Shown here: one piece after another, positions 49,294 through 61,384 of the stretch | Numbering within the stretch: position 1 is the stretch's first letter | Layout of the letters: each line of letters begins with the position of its first letter | NCBI GenBank assembly: GCA_964017145.1 | Contig: OZ024850.1 | Location: 1,589,618 to 1,653,617 of the forward strand | Origin: Agrocybe praecox | Lineage: Eukaryota; Basidiomycota; Agaricomycetes; Agaricales; Agrocybaceae | Reading direction: 5' to 3' | DNA: 64,000 bases | Translations under genes and position numbers: made by a program | Notes under the pieces: model-generated | The model's database searches: none | Told to the model about the DNA's origin: nothing | The model's input: only the letters and a program-made list of their open reading frames with translations

Positions 49294-51797
49294 TCAAGGA
49301 ATCGCAATGCGATCAACACCTTGCTTCACTTTTCCGAGAAGATTCATAACTCCATCCCGGATCCCGTCAGCTTGGACGCCAACCCCTTCGCTGCTTGATC
49401 TGTAGACTCCTGTGCCAGCGGGGCCTCCCAAGCTAACATTAACACCTCCGAGGTTTAAGTTCAGGATTGGGGCATTTGAAGCGGACTCTGGTGGGGGGTC
49501 GTACACTGACGGCGGGAAGTTGGCTGCAGCGGATCGAAGCACATCGACGTATCTGATACAAGATAAACAAAATGACCGAAATATCAAATGAGAGATAGGC
49601 ATACGATGTAGAGTTGTGCACACATGTTCCGCCAAGGAGGAGGCGGATCCCAGCTGGATTCACAATACCACCGTTAGATGCAGCTACTGGATCCTGGTTA
49701 AACAAAGTCACGGTCCTAGCCTCTTCGTATGTGGCGCCACCGATGATGAAGATTATTACATCTTGCGGCCTATCAATTAGTTTAGCCGTGTTGAGGAGTG
49801 CCAGTTTATCAGAGAAATGACCTTTGCAGACCAGCGTTCACTCCAGCACCTTCTAGGAATGGGTAACTGGTATCTCTTAAACGGCCTTTGAAGAGGTTTT
49901 CGAGAGTCTGCGATAGGTGTGGCCTATGTTGTGTATAGACGTTTTCAACTCCCTGTAGCCTTATATTCAGATAAGAAGGTTGACAATCAAAGAAATACTT
50001 ACCTTCAGTCCCTTCAGAGCAGATCGGCCCTTAGCTAACAGTGATTCCGTTGAGAATAAGTCGTCTTGCCGTTGGTCTGCTCCTGCAATATTCAAAAGAA
50101 CATACACAAGCTTGTATACCAAGGGTCAGAGGCATTCTTATCCAGATTCGATAAAGAGCGCCCAACCTTTGCATCCTCACGCGATATACCATTCACTAAT
50201 AAAAGATTTATTAACGTTGCAATGTTGGCGGTTTGCGTCTTCTGGTATCGCAGTGCAAATAACATGACAATGCGAAGCTTGTTCCAAGGCCGAATATTTA
50301 CATCCGTAACAATATCTTGGACGCTCTTACAAAAACGTGGATAATTAAGCAAGGCTTCACATAGACGAATATTGCACGTACCTTGAAGTCAGCGCCTGCA
50401 CTCGTTGCGAGGCCCTGCTCCACTTCCCCAATTTCCAATAGCTTGTCCCTGCCCACCAGCCTACTCAGCTCACCAACCAAAGCTACGTGTTTAGTAACAT
50501 TGCCTCCTAGCTTGCGGAATTCTGGATATTCTTCAACGAATCTCTTCATGTCTGCAATGGAATTTATCGAAGACGGTGATTGCGCCAGTGACCGACTTTG
50601 ATAATCTTGCACGTAATCCTTGAGCGAAGAGCCTAGATCTCCAAATGTTGCTAGGTGATTCTTTTCAAAGAATGGGTCTGATGTCGTGTTTAATGTGATT
50701 TCCTGGTGGTACAAACCTTTTCAACGCGTATTCCGTCGAGAGAAAAGCGAATTTTGACTCACAGCTACTTCTGGCCGGATGTCTGGGACTTCTCTAAGGT
50801 CGACTCTGCCGTTATGGATCCCAATAATCTCGTGCACCATGGCCTGATACGTCCACTGTGATAATAGAGGTGTTACAGGATCGTTCCTTCGGTCAAGTAT
50901 GAGCAGCAACGGCGGTACTTGGGTTAGGCGAAAATCGAAGAGGGCAGATTCTGATTGTATGCGATGCTAAGTGGTTTCAATTAGTGCCTATTTGCTTGAA
51001 GCTTGCGGTTAACAAACATACTTGAATCTCTACCCCCAGCTTCTTGGCCATTGGACTCATTTTCTCGTAACGAATGACAGGTTTCTTCTTTAAACTAAGT
51101 AAGACTGCCGTAATTCCTTGCATAGCGAGATCGAGAGCTTTGGGATCCCATGAGTTAACGGTAGAGCCGTATAAGGGTTTTGAGGATGAAGGGACATGGT
51201 TTAAAGAGAAAAGAGACGATGATATAGGGGCATAATCCGCGAAATATTCCTAGCAAACATCGACTTGAATACATACACGTAAAAACTTGAGAGCTGAGCA
51301 CATACCTGAACTTCGCGTACAACTTCAAATTCATCAGCATGGGCTAGCCTCTCAATAGCACTCTTCGACAAGATATTGCTGAAGTCTAAACAATGTAAAC
51401 ATTCAGTATGGTGTAAAGCTAATCACGCATTTCCAGGAGATTCACCGACTGACACAAGTAGTACTCTCCATACTTTGGCTCTCGTAGCTCAGAATCCAGG
51501 GCTTCTAGGCTATCTTCGCTATTCTGCAAGAAACAAATACACTTCATGTGGGGCATTTTTTCTCTGTTCTTGTTGTCTATTCTATCTGTCAGATAGACCT
51601 GATGTGATAATAGGGTCGATTGGGTAGTTGCTATCGACACAATAGGCGTCTATAAAACGTAGCGCTCAGTTCCCCTGTCCACATATCACTACCTGCTGCG
51701 CACTCACTGTATGCGTATCAAGAAGCAACACCTTCATGGATGAAGGCGTTGATACTAGCTTATTGACATATGTCTCCACCGCCTTAACGACATCCAT
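49294..51797 (-). CDS. VPS45: Vps45, Sec1/Munc18-family protein
   Basis: Vps45 binds endosomal/TGN syntaxins (Tlg2/Pep12 type) and gates SNARE assembly in traffic to the vacuole. The start ATG (51797) gives [20 protein letters not shown] and [15 protein letters not shown]. Then come [82 protein letters not shown] and [20 protein letters not shown], the hallmark Sec1 block. Domain 3 follows ([39 protein letters not shown]), and near the C-terminus [18 protein letters not shown] and [11 protein letters not shown], which are strongly Vps45-like. It ends QGVDRIAIP. Around ten introns, no break seen. Confidence 0.94.
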
Positions 51798-52320
51798 GGC
51801 AGAGTATGAAGAGTAATTCCCGCTCTTTCTGTCGATGTGCCTTGTTCTAGATGGATGATATTGAGGAACAGTAAGACGAACGATGACGGTGGTGGTCAGT
51901 AGTGTTGTTCCGTTCGGCAGTAATTTCGCGATTCCTTAATGCGGATATGGATAAGTATCACGTGACTGCGTCGGCCAATTGTGATTGGTTCAAAATATTC
52001 GTCGGGCGCTCATCCTTTCGACTTTTGACTTTCACCTTGATCTTCTTCTAGACTTCTTGCCTCTTTAATTTCTCAACTCACAACACTTTTCAGCATCCCA
52101 TAAATAAATCCTCTTTTATAAACCCAGATAATTTCGCCGGATAAACGTGATTCGTTGGTACCCTAACTCACAACTGTCTCGAGCAAAATTCTGCTAAATC
52201 TTTTCGTCCGCTTTTTGCTTATTCGTAACTCATTCCCTGCTCCAAACATATACGAAGTTGGCGAATCAAAGCTGGCTATCCATTTCTCTCGGGATCTATT
52301 CTAAATTCTCTTTCCTGGGT
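51798..52320. other. VPS45 upstream region
   Basis: About 520 nt with the VPS45 promoter on the minus strand. Pyrimidine-rich runs occur on the plus strand at 52020-52110. No supported gene. Confidence 0.5.
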
Positions 52321-52323
52321 AAA

Positions 52324-53420
52324 GCATGGGCGTCGATCGGGCCACCGACCACAGTCAATGCAGGCGGTTACCCTGGACATGGATACTCTAATATGATTTG
52401 GCAGATTCGCAGGATGAACTCTTTATGGAATCGGATTTCAAGTGTAACGCTCTCTATAACATCTCTACTTCTGCGACATAAATTTCTCAAATCTTGTTAT
52501 TGGTCGGTGATATTCACAATCAAAACCCATGTTCAGGGTTGGATTTACTATGGTCCTCGGAAACTGCCCGTACATACCCATACGCCAATGATACGCCTCG
52601 GTGTTTTCAAAACTTCTTATCGCGCCTTCCTATCACATCTTTCTCTCATGATAGTTTTCCTCGACAGGTACTTGGGCTTTCTTTTCCGAGACGGGAAATG
52701 GCAAACGGCGCCGGACGACGCCATATTAGAGACGTCGTTTAGCACTTTCATCACTTTCCTTCCTTTCTCGACTCCACAGAGTACTCCTTCCAGAGACCGC
52801 CGAAGGAAATCTCATGTCTTTGGTTACTCTTCTCTTCTATGTGCTCACTTGAACGGGATTACGCCCCAGATAGGCAGCATCGACTTTTTTTCTCGAATTC
52901 GAAGCTGTGAATCTCATGAGAGCGCGTCAAACACCATTGGATGCTCTTAAACAATCCATTTAATCTGCTTTTTAGCGACGTCGGTCTCCCCGCTTGTGAA
53001 CGTATACGACTCCTTATCTACCTCCTTAAAACTTGTCTGACCTGGGAGGTTCTCGGAGGACGCCAATTAGACTCAGTGGCCCAGGGTACGTGGGGCTCCT
53101 TCGAAAGTTGACACCGCGTGCAACTACTCATCTCATCACAAGTCCAAGCAACGCAAATGTTCATGGTAGGTATCCAACCCTACTATTATGGTGTTTCAAG
53201 TCATTCTAATCTTACTTATCCTTTCAGCGGAAAACGGTCATTTTCTTTGCCAGAACATATCGCTAAATATATACAAGTGTGCATATGGATGGAAACTTCC
53301 AAATGTCTAAAGACGTATGCCACTTCCATCCGGGAGCCTTCTTGACTATTGGCGGATCTTGGTATGGCTCTTGACCCTTATTTCTTATCTTCATCTGACC
53401 ACGATTTCTCATTCGTCAGG
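52324..53420 (+). pseudogene. decayed multi-exon coding region, family unknown
   Basis: Several adjacent stretches read like protein but in different frames: SMQAVTLDMDTLI then DLADSQDELFMESDFKCNAL (52353-52475); GLDLLWSSETARTYPYAND then TPRCFQNFLSRLPITSF (52530-52635); EFEAVNLMRARQTPLDALKQ (52890-52948); SDVGLPACERIRLLIYLLKT then CLTWEVLGGRQLDSVAQ (52975-53085); and MDGNFQMSKDVCHFHPGAFL then TIGGSW (53285-53362), the last ending at a good GT donor. Frame changes near 52395, 52485 and 52950 and in-frame stops separate them. A 230-codon frame at 52258-52950 overlaps but starts without ATG. This may be a pseudogene or a gene with unusual introns; I cannot name its family. The Cys/His piece near the end might be zinc-binding. 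Confidence 0.4.
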
Positions 53421-56400
53421 TAGCCCTTGGAGTCATTGACTGAACACTCGGATCATTTCAATCGCATGGTCATGTACCTCAATCGACGCAGGCTGAAAAT
53501 CCCCCTCGTAATAAGTGGATCTAGATAGGAAGATCATCACACATCTGTTATTTTAATAACCTTTTGCCTAGAGATGATTTTCTCATGCGTAAAGCCTATG
53601 TCAAGTTTTCTATCTGTGGCGTAGGAAGGGGATGTTGTTATCATTGCTCTTGGTTTCCAGAAGCTTATACTCTCTTTGAATTGGCAGGCAGACGTATTAC
53701 AATCCGATCTTCTGTCTGGAAAAAATAGACAAAAACAAACACGTTCGTCGCGTACTTATTATCTCTTTACCAATTAAAAGAAATTAACATCGGAGTGTCA
53801 GAAGTTACTCGAAAGATTGAGATTGACCTTTGTGAGTTTCTATCGAAGTTTTGTTACGGAGTACATCGTCAACTCCGCCGTCATCAACTCCGTGTATTGG
53901 GTTTATTACCTCCACTTATCATGCCCATTTTTCCACCAATGATGTCAAAGAGCCAGGCACGAGGTTATCCTGCTTACCCTCGGGCGCCAGGCGACTTAGA
54001 CAAACAGATATGTGACGCTAACGTGCTAATTATTTCCTCACTTAGATGCTGTTTTTTTCTTATGCTATAGTACCATCTTCCTTTGACCGTACACATCAGG
54101 TACCTATGAGTTTACCTCCAGTTCTCCGTGTAGGAGGCCTTCGCGACTCCCGACATTCAAAGTTTCCGCACAACCGCGAATCTGAATCAATATCACTCAG
54201 ATAACTCGAGCGAGACAGTATATGACCTCTTAACGTTCAATTTATAAAGCGATCATGATTGGATACGTCATGTAGTAGAGCTTGCCTCTCACATTCAGGC
54301 TTATCGTAAGGTAGGCGCTCATAACTAGAGGCGTATCATTTCTACTCACAAGTCTTTTAGTGTCATTCTCCATTCGTGTAAGCTCCTCCATTGCTAATAA
54401 GTTTATTAATTCGATAGGTAAACGATTTTACAACCAAGGTACCTCCAATATTCCCCGTCTCTATGATTTTTTAATGCTTGTCGTATTGATCGTAATGTGG
54501 AACTTTTCCCTGGTTAAAACGGATCGTAAATAGTAGAATTATCCCTCAAGACGCATAGATCATCATTAACTAATTTTAGTTTTAGGATTTTTGAGCCATG
54601 ACTTTCACAAAGGGGTTCATACGTAGTGTAGGTAGCTCTGATAGGGTCTTGCGGATGTGACTAGGGGTGTATATATTACGAAGGTACTACTACTAGCGCT
54701 TAACGTCATATGTACATATCCCGTTCCGATTCAAACGATGCCAAAATTCCGACTCCGTCGTCCATAACTTGCATGTACGTATGCGTACACAGCCGTCGAT
54801 TATTTAATACGAATATTTATTTGCTTGGGTGTCTTCCATTATGGCGCATAGTACTAAGTACTTATTCAATAGAAGTCGGTTACTCATGATTCAAAGTCAC
54901 GTAAAATAAATCAGGTTTAGCTGATAGAAAATCATCGGTTCTCGTAAGCTCTTGTCTACAGACCAATTCATATGCAATCTCAAAACACTTGTTTCTCTGG
55001 AAATTGGGCCCTACAGTATGAATTGCCATGTGGCAAAAGGGAGTAGTAGTAGAAAGGCTATGACTTCGGGCCAACATCATGATAACGATAAGTTCCGATA
55101 TAACCAACTGGCACCATATCACGGGAACGTACATAAACCACATGCACAATTGGTATACATTGACGGTGGATATTCAGTGGCGCGTATGGACTCATTTTAC
55201 GTCTACTTCACGCTTTCCAAGAAGTGTTAGCCACTGACAGCAGATGATAATATGTACTACCTAGATAATAACCATACAAGCCTATTGTACGTACACCGTG
55301 TCTATAAGTCCCTGAATAAGCAGCTAAACAGCTTGCATTATGTAGAAAATCAAGCTTATGCCTCGGAGTCGATGCCTATCGATTATTTCGTTTGTAGTAC
55401 GCTGTATAATAGGTTATCCGGCGATGATCCGATTTCCAAATTGGCTATATGATGCCGGGAAAGGAGATCAGGTTTCCCTAAGGAAGAAGAATGGGATGAT
55501 CTGCGCTCAATACGTCTGTCCTGTATGCATATGCTCGAAGTCAGAAGTGCTCACGGTACCCGAGTCGGTCTTACCGGGCGACCGGGGGAACCGTTCTGCT
55601 AAGGGGAAATTCGGCGCCGCCTGAAATAGATTTATTCGCTAGGTTATCTATTCCGGAATTTCGGCCGGACAAAACAGAGGGCGCACGGAAGACGGCGCAC
55701 CTTGCGACTTGGTCTTAAAAAGGTAAGGTTCCCAGACCATCGTTCCGACGTTCCTGCAAGGCGCACACGAAAGCACATAGAGCAACACTAACACACGAGG
55801 CGCGGAAATTAAATTCTACCACTTCTATCTCATTCTCCCCGCACGCTGCGTAAACTTTTATATGGCCAAGAGACATCGTGTTGGATTACTAATAACCTTG
55901 TACTCAGTAGCTAGCTTGAACGATCGTGAGTGTTGAAAAGCGCATTTTACACCTGCTGACGCGTGCATGATTCGAACTCAATAGAAGCTATCTTGTATTT
56001 AAAAACGATTGCAGTGACTCGATCTACGCGATCCTTTTCTTGGCTTAAAAGAACTATTTTAAGGCTTCCAAAGCACACTCGTTGAGCATCATTGAATAGG
56101 AATAATTACTGATACCAGTTTTTCAAAACGCTTACAAACACGAGCGCTAATTAAACGTCAGACGATTGAATTATCTCAACTGCAAAGTGGTATATTCCGT
56201 TCTCCTTTCAGAAAGCTGAGGCACAAAGACGATGCTAGTCAGATGCTCAAAGACATTGGATATAATTATGGAAAGGGAACACTACGGCAGATTAACGTGG
56301 TGCCGCTTCAAAGAATGAGCGGAATTAGAAGGTTTATCGGGATTGTCAAGTCCATTTGTTCTTTCCTGCACTCTCGCTGTGATTGCTCACTCCGTGGGCC

Positions 56401-59400
56401 TCGTTGACTGATAACAGTCAGCGTAAGAGACGGAAATATTCCGTCGCGTCGTATTTACCAAGGTCATGGGTGTTCAGTCCAATCGCAGTCATCACGACGC
56501 AGTCAAAGCTTCTATCACTGTGCTGGAAGTGTGCTGTAATGGAAATATCCTCCCCGCGGGGAAATGACAGCCAGTCAGATCTAGAAGAAAACAGTCACAT
56601 ATATAAATAACCTCATATATAGATGGACTTCGAACATCAGTAAACCGCCTCCTATGTTTTTAGAGGTTGTCTAAAATACTCGACGTCGCATTTACACTTT
56701 GAACGCCGGTCATGGGCTGCTAATAGCATGGCGCATAGCCCTGGCTGCACGAATCAGTCGAGGGAACCTCGAAGTTAAAGACAAAAGATCACTGGCAGTT
56801 GAATTCATCTGCCTCCTCGCAAAAATAACTTCAAGCTTTATGACATCCGTAGTGTGCGATTGGCATACACCTCGCCGTCTGCACTCCATACCACAAAACG
56901 ATCACGAGGGTTAGAGGTGTATAACTCGACACCGCACGGGGTCTTTTTCATATTATGGTTATACTTTAGATATTTATGCTCACGTCCTCATTCACTCACG
57001 CCTAACCTCGATCGATGCAAACCCCACCTGGTATTCTCACTGGAACGAGATGAAGAACACGGTACCCAGTGACGATGACATAGAAAGTGGCGTCTTTCTC
57101 CGTCTTTATTATTCATAGCATAGAATACAAATTATCAGCATTGAACTTTTAAAAAGCTCGAGCGCCTCACACACACATAGCTTGGTGTAATATTTATTTA
57201 TAGGCCTAAATGCTAGGGTAATTTCCAAGCAAATAGGCCGAGTCTGGGGCCAAGGCTACAACTTTATTCGACAATTTAAACGGCCGTCAAATTTGCGATA
57301 AACTGGATATTTTATCATAAACACGACACAACGGTGAAGTGTCATATATACACCATTCCGAATATGTTATTTTGAACGTGTAGCTTAATACATCGCCGAG
57401 CATATGGGGTCCCCGTTTTGACTCATTTATCCTCAATACTCACTTGAATCGGTCATAGTGCCGATAGATTACATGCAATCGTGTAGTCTGCGGCGTCTAC
57501 GGCTCGGAGATATAGAACGTGCATCCATCCATTGGCTGTTTGACTCTTTCTTTACACTAGCACGACGGCTGCCTGGCATGTACGTCTTTCTTGATAACAG
57601 TTTAAGGCTCGCATTTTCTGAATGACGGTCTAATTCGGTGGCTTATCTGCGTCACTGACATGGTCTGCCAATGTCTGTGGGGATTAGCACAGGTAATTCC
57701 TCATTTGAATACAACAAGCCTAGTTGTTCATTTAAACCGATAAAGTAGACTGTCAAGTCGGGCTTACACCAAAACTATTTCTCCGACAACGCCAGTGTCA
57801 GCTCGCTCTTTCTAAATTCTTTCTGTGGAAATAGGCTACGTATGGTCTTTTCGGGATGAGCTGAAGATGTTAATTACTCCTGGCGTGAATCGGCGGTGGT
57901 CGAAAAGTGGCCGAGTTATGGACTACAAGTGAATTTCAAGTCGAAAGGAGTTTTTGCATCTTCATTGCACCGAGATTAAAAAAAGAGATTGAACGGCGGT
58001 ATATATCAAACATAGTGTGCGGGTAGGAGTAAGTAGTAGGCATCTCCCACTGCACCCGCGCATTAGCTCACCAAGCGGGTTTGGCGCTGATTCGCTCTTG
58101 TAGGCTCTACGAATCGGATGCTGACATTAGATTTTTAGCAAAGATATTTGTGATTTCTAACCTGTTTCAAGACTGACTGAATTATACAGTGATCTTTGAA
58201 TGACAAAAAGGCAAACGACGATGACGCAGGATGTGGCTGAATTGCGCTGCATGAACAGTCGGCCGACAAGCGCATCCTTCCGATAGTATCCAAAGCAGTC
58301 AGCGGTTTACCAAGGGTTCCCAAGAGACACCAGACTATTCCATATGTTTTTACAACGGAAAAGTCCGTTGGTCGAGAAAGTATAACTCTTTTCGAGAGTT
58401 GGTAAGTACCACAACTACGGTACGACGAAACAAATGATCTGGAAAGAAACATACAGATTCAGTTGCGTGCCCTGAGAAAGAGTCCATACTGTGCTCGACG
58501 TCATGAAAATTTAATAGAGTCAGGTACCCACATGGGAACAAGCGATATCGATGGAAAATTGGAAAGACGCCGAAGTCAGAACCTATTCGGTTTTCTTTTT
58601 CCTAGGCATTATGTATAGGTTTGATGTTCTGTAGGTTTCTGTTACCATACGGCTTTTCGTTGTTCCTATGTACCTACATACTGATGTCAGACATATGATA
58701 AGGCACCCAAAATAATCACGCCTTGAGCTCACCTTCAAGTTATGTGTTGAGTTGTACCAACGGGATTAAGTGGTATGACCTCATACATTTCTCACATGTA
58801 AAGGGTGCTTATTCGCTTGGGGCGTCATCTATGCTTGGCTATGATGTACCATAGACAACTTCTCAAAACTTTGAAGAACGGGATTTCTCACATAAACCTA
58901 AAAAGATGTATGAAATGTCGGCGAAGAGGAGGTGGAAATGAAAGCTAGCGAAAGGCCACAGCGGCGTAACCAAGCCAATCCTAGTCCATATACATCAGAG
59001 AAGTATACGTTCGCCTGTACAGTTTTATTGGCAGAAAGATGAATGCCAACGGAAATGAAAAATTATGTAGAGACTTACCTTTTGAACGTTGTTCGCTTGA
59101 CTGGATAGGGTGACAGACATCACTGACTATTATGTCGACCTTTTCTATTTATTTGGTAAATCAGGTTCATGACCATGTCCAAGACGAGGAGAAGAGGCAT
59201 GTTCGTCCCGACACTGCCTCGCGTTCAGCAATAAGGAGCGAGAGGGTGCCACAGTATAATTAGCTAGTGCGCTGCCAACGCATAGAGCTTACCACGGTGA
59301 TCATGGATCATATGCTCTTTCCCAGCGAATGCTAATTGTAGCGACAAGGAGAAAAGGAGAAAAATGAGGTTGACAGCACCGACCTGAGCTGAGTTCCAAC

Positions 59401-60930
59401 ATCGGTGATGCGGTACGCTCGAGCCGGTTATCAAACGATCAATCAATCACGATTGCCGACGCTCGCTAAGTGGTCTCCCGCCGTCTTTGCCGAAATCCTT
59501 CCTTTAATTAAATCCATCAGCATTTCGCTAGGAAAATACGGTACGAATATCCAGCCACGGTTTTTCCTTGTATTTATCCCTCAGTCGTTGTACTGTAGAG
59601 AGGCTCGCTTAACATTGACAGGTGCCTGTTGTTTTCCAGATTCGCATGCATTTGCCAGGTCATTTGAAGTAGTACAGGTGTCGAGAAAAATACTGAAGAA
59701 AATCGAAGAAATGGTTCGGACCTGATGCACCTGAGACCCTGGATGAGGATCAAGCCACGAGTGCGCCCAACGTATGCAACGAGGACGTGTACACGACCCA
59801 CCTTTATTTTCTACGGCCGACGAATGCGAAGGGCGATGCGCGAACTCACTATAGTACTTGGGTCAGGGGCGTTGGATCCGTGCAGCGTGTACAGAGTACA
59901 CATAGTACGAGAAAAACGTTTATTCGGAAATGTGGACCAGTCAGTCAGCGGGTCTTGAGCAATGCACATTCTCTGCTCGGGCTCTGTTTTGTTCGGGGTC
60001 TTCTTTAAACAACCGATTCTTCTGGCTCTTGCAGGTACTTCTTTTTTCCCGAATTCCAAATACGCATGTCATGAGCCCCAACAACTCAACAGTCTCTGGG
60101 AAACTGTAGCGAGGCAGTGCAAATCATCCTATTTTCGAACCTCCGAAGCGCTCGAAGAAGGCAAACACTATTCTTCTCTTGTCTTTTTGGGGTCTCATTT
60201 CTTCTCTGGCATTTAGCTTGCGAAAAGGCTCGTACGGACATAGAATCTCGCGTTGAAGTAACATACAGAGTCCTCAAACGCCGACTGTTGACCATGTTCG
60301 TTGATCAGCATATCCCGACGGAGAACCTTAGTCTGCAACCAGATAACGACGCTAATGGTACTATTATCCGCAACCTTCAAGTCGTACTTGTCTTCTTCCG
60401 CCATTCTCCTCTATAACATCCAGATTCTCCACCCACTTTCGAATATTCGAATGCACCACAGGTTCTTTTTTAGCTATACCGCAGAGCGGAACACGGAAAT
60501 GGGTATGCCAAGATAAATATCTCTAATTCCATAGTCCATCATGTCATATCTCGAGCACCTCACAGAAGTCCAGGATTACAGTTAGGCGTTAGCGGCTTTT
60601 TTCGACAGGCCATCTCTTCTTTCAACTTTAACCTGACTTTGTTTTTTTTTCTCAGCGTCATTCTTTCCCCAGACTTCCCTGAGTGTTCACGGAGGCTTCT
60701 TCGGGATCTTATCAATTTATTCACTACAGATATGCCCTCGGACATGCGTTAGAGGTTGTTTATGTAGACACGCCAAGCCCTTCTTTGTGGTATTGTCAAA
60801 TTAGTACTTTGGGTATGGCCTCGGTGAATCCGTCTGTCTATTCTAGTCCACTATTCCTCGAGACCGAAACTTGTCAAGAGCCCGCCGGGTATTTAGGTGG
60901 TAAGTATATGCCTTAAATTAACAAGGCGGC
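53421..60930. other. gene-poor region, nothing supported
   Basis: About 7.5 kb has only short ORFs (60-106 codons) on both strands with frequent stops and no splice-linked partners. Small palindromes are present (for example gacggaaatattccgtc at 56429-56445). Possible coding remnants at 59405-59725 and 60683-60916 are too short to assign. No tRNA, transposase or LTR was recognised. Confidence 0.5.
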
Positions 60931-60935
60931 GGCCA

Positions 60936-61384
60936 AAAATGACATTTTGTTTATGTCCATGTCTAGGAATATAAGCGGCCTCTCCGACTGGATATGTCAT
61001 GGTTAACCTGAGGTTATCCTCAGGTTATCCTTACCGACGCCGATATGTCAGGATGCGTCTAATCCACGAGCAAGCGTGTCGTCATTCTCCGTGCGTGCGG
61101 TCGCGTGGACTTACGCACCTTGTCAATAAATAAATCTTAATCCGATACATGCAACTGTTAATGTTAGTTGTTAAACATTCCGCCTCTTCACCTCTCTCTT
61201 TCCGATCCATATATTCTCTTTGTCGCGTCTTGTCAACTTCTGACATCTGCCTCTAAGCATGCGAACTGTTTATAGTCTTCCCCGCTTCCCCACAATGCGA
61301 TCGCGACGTATGCATGGCGTTAAAAGTTAAGTTCGAGGCGCCCGCTAGAATATAAAACTAGGCGGCTCATGTCATTTTGACGCC
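60936..61384. repeat. possible short inverted-repeat element
   Basis: An imperfect inverted pair, ccaaaaatgacattttg at about 60942-60958 and atgtcattttgacg at about 61370-61383, bounds ~430 nt without coding capacity. Inside lies a short tandem/palindromic motif (cctgaggttatcctcaggttatcc, at 61007-61031). The repeat is short (about 11 bp) and no target duplication is evident, so this could be chance. Confidence 0.25.
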
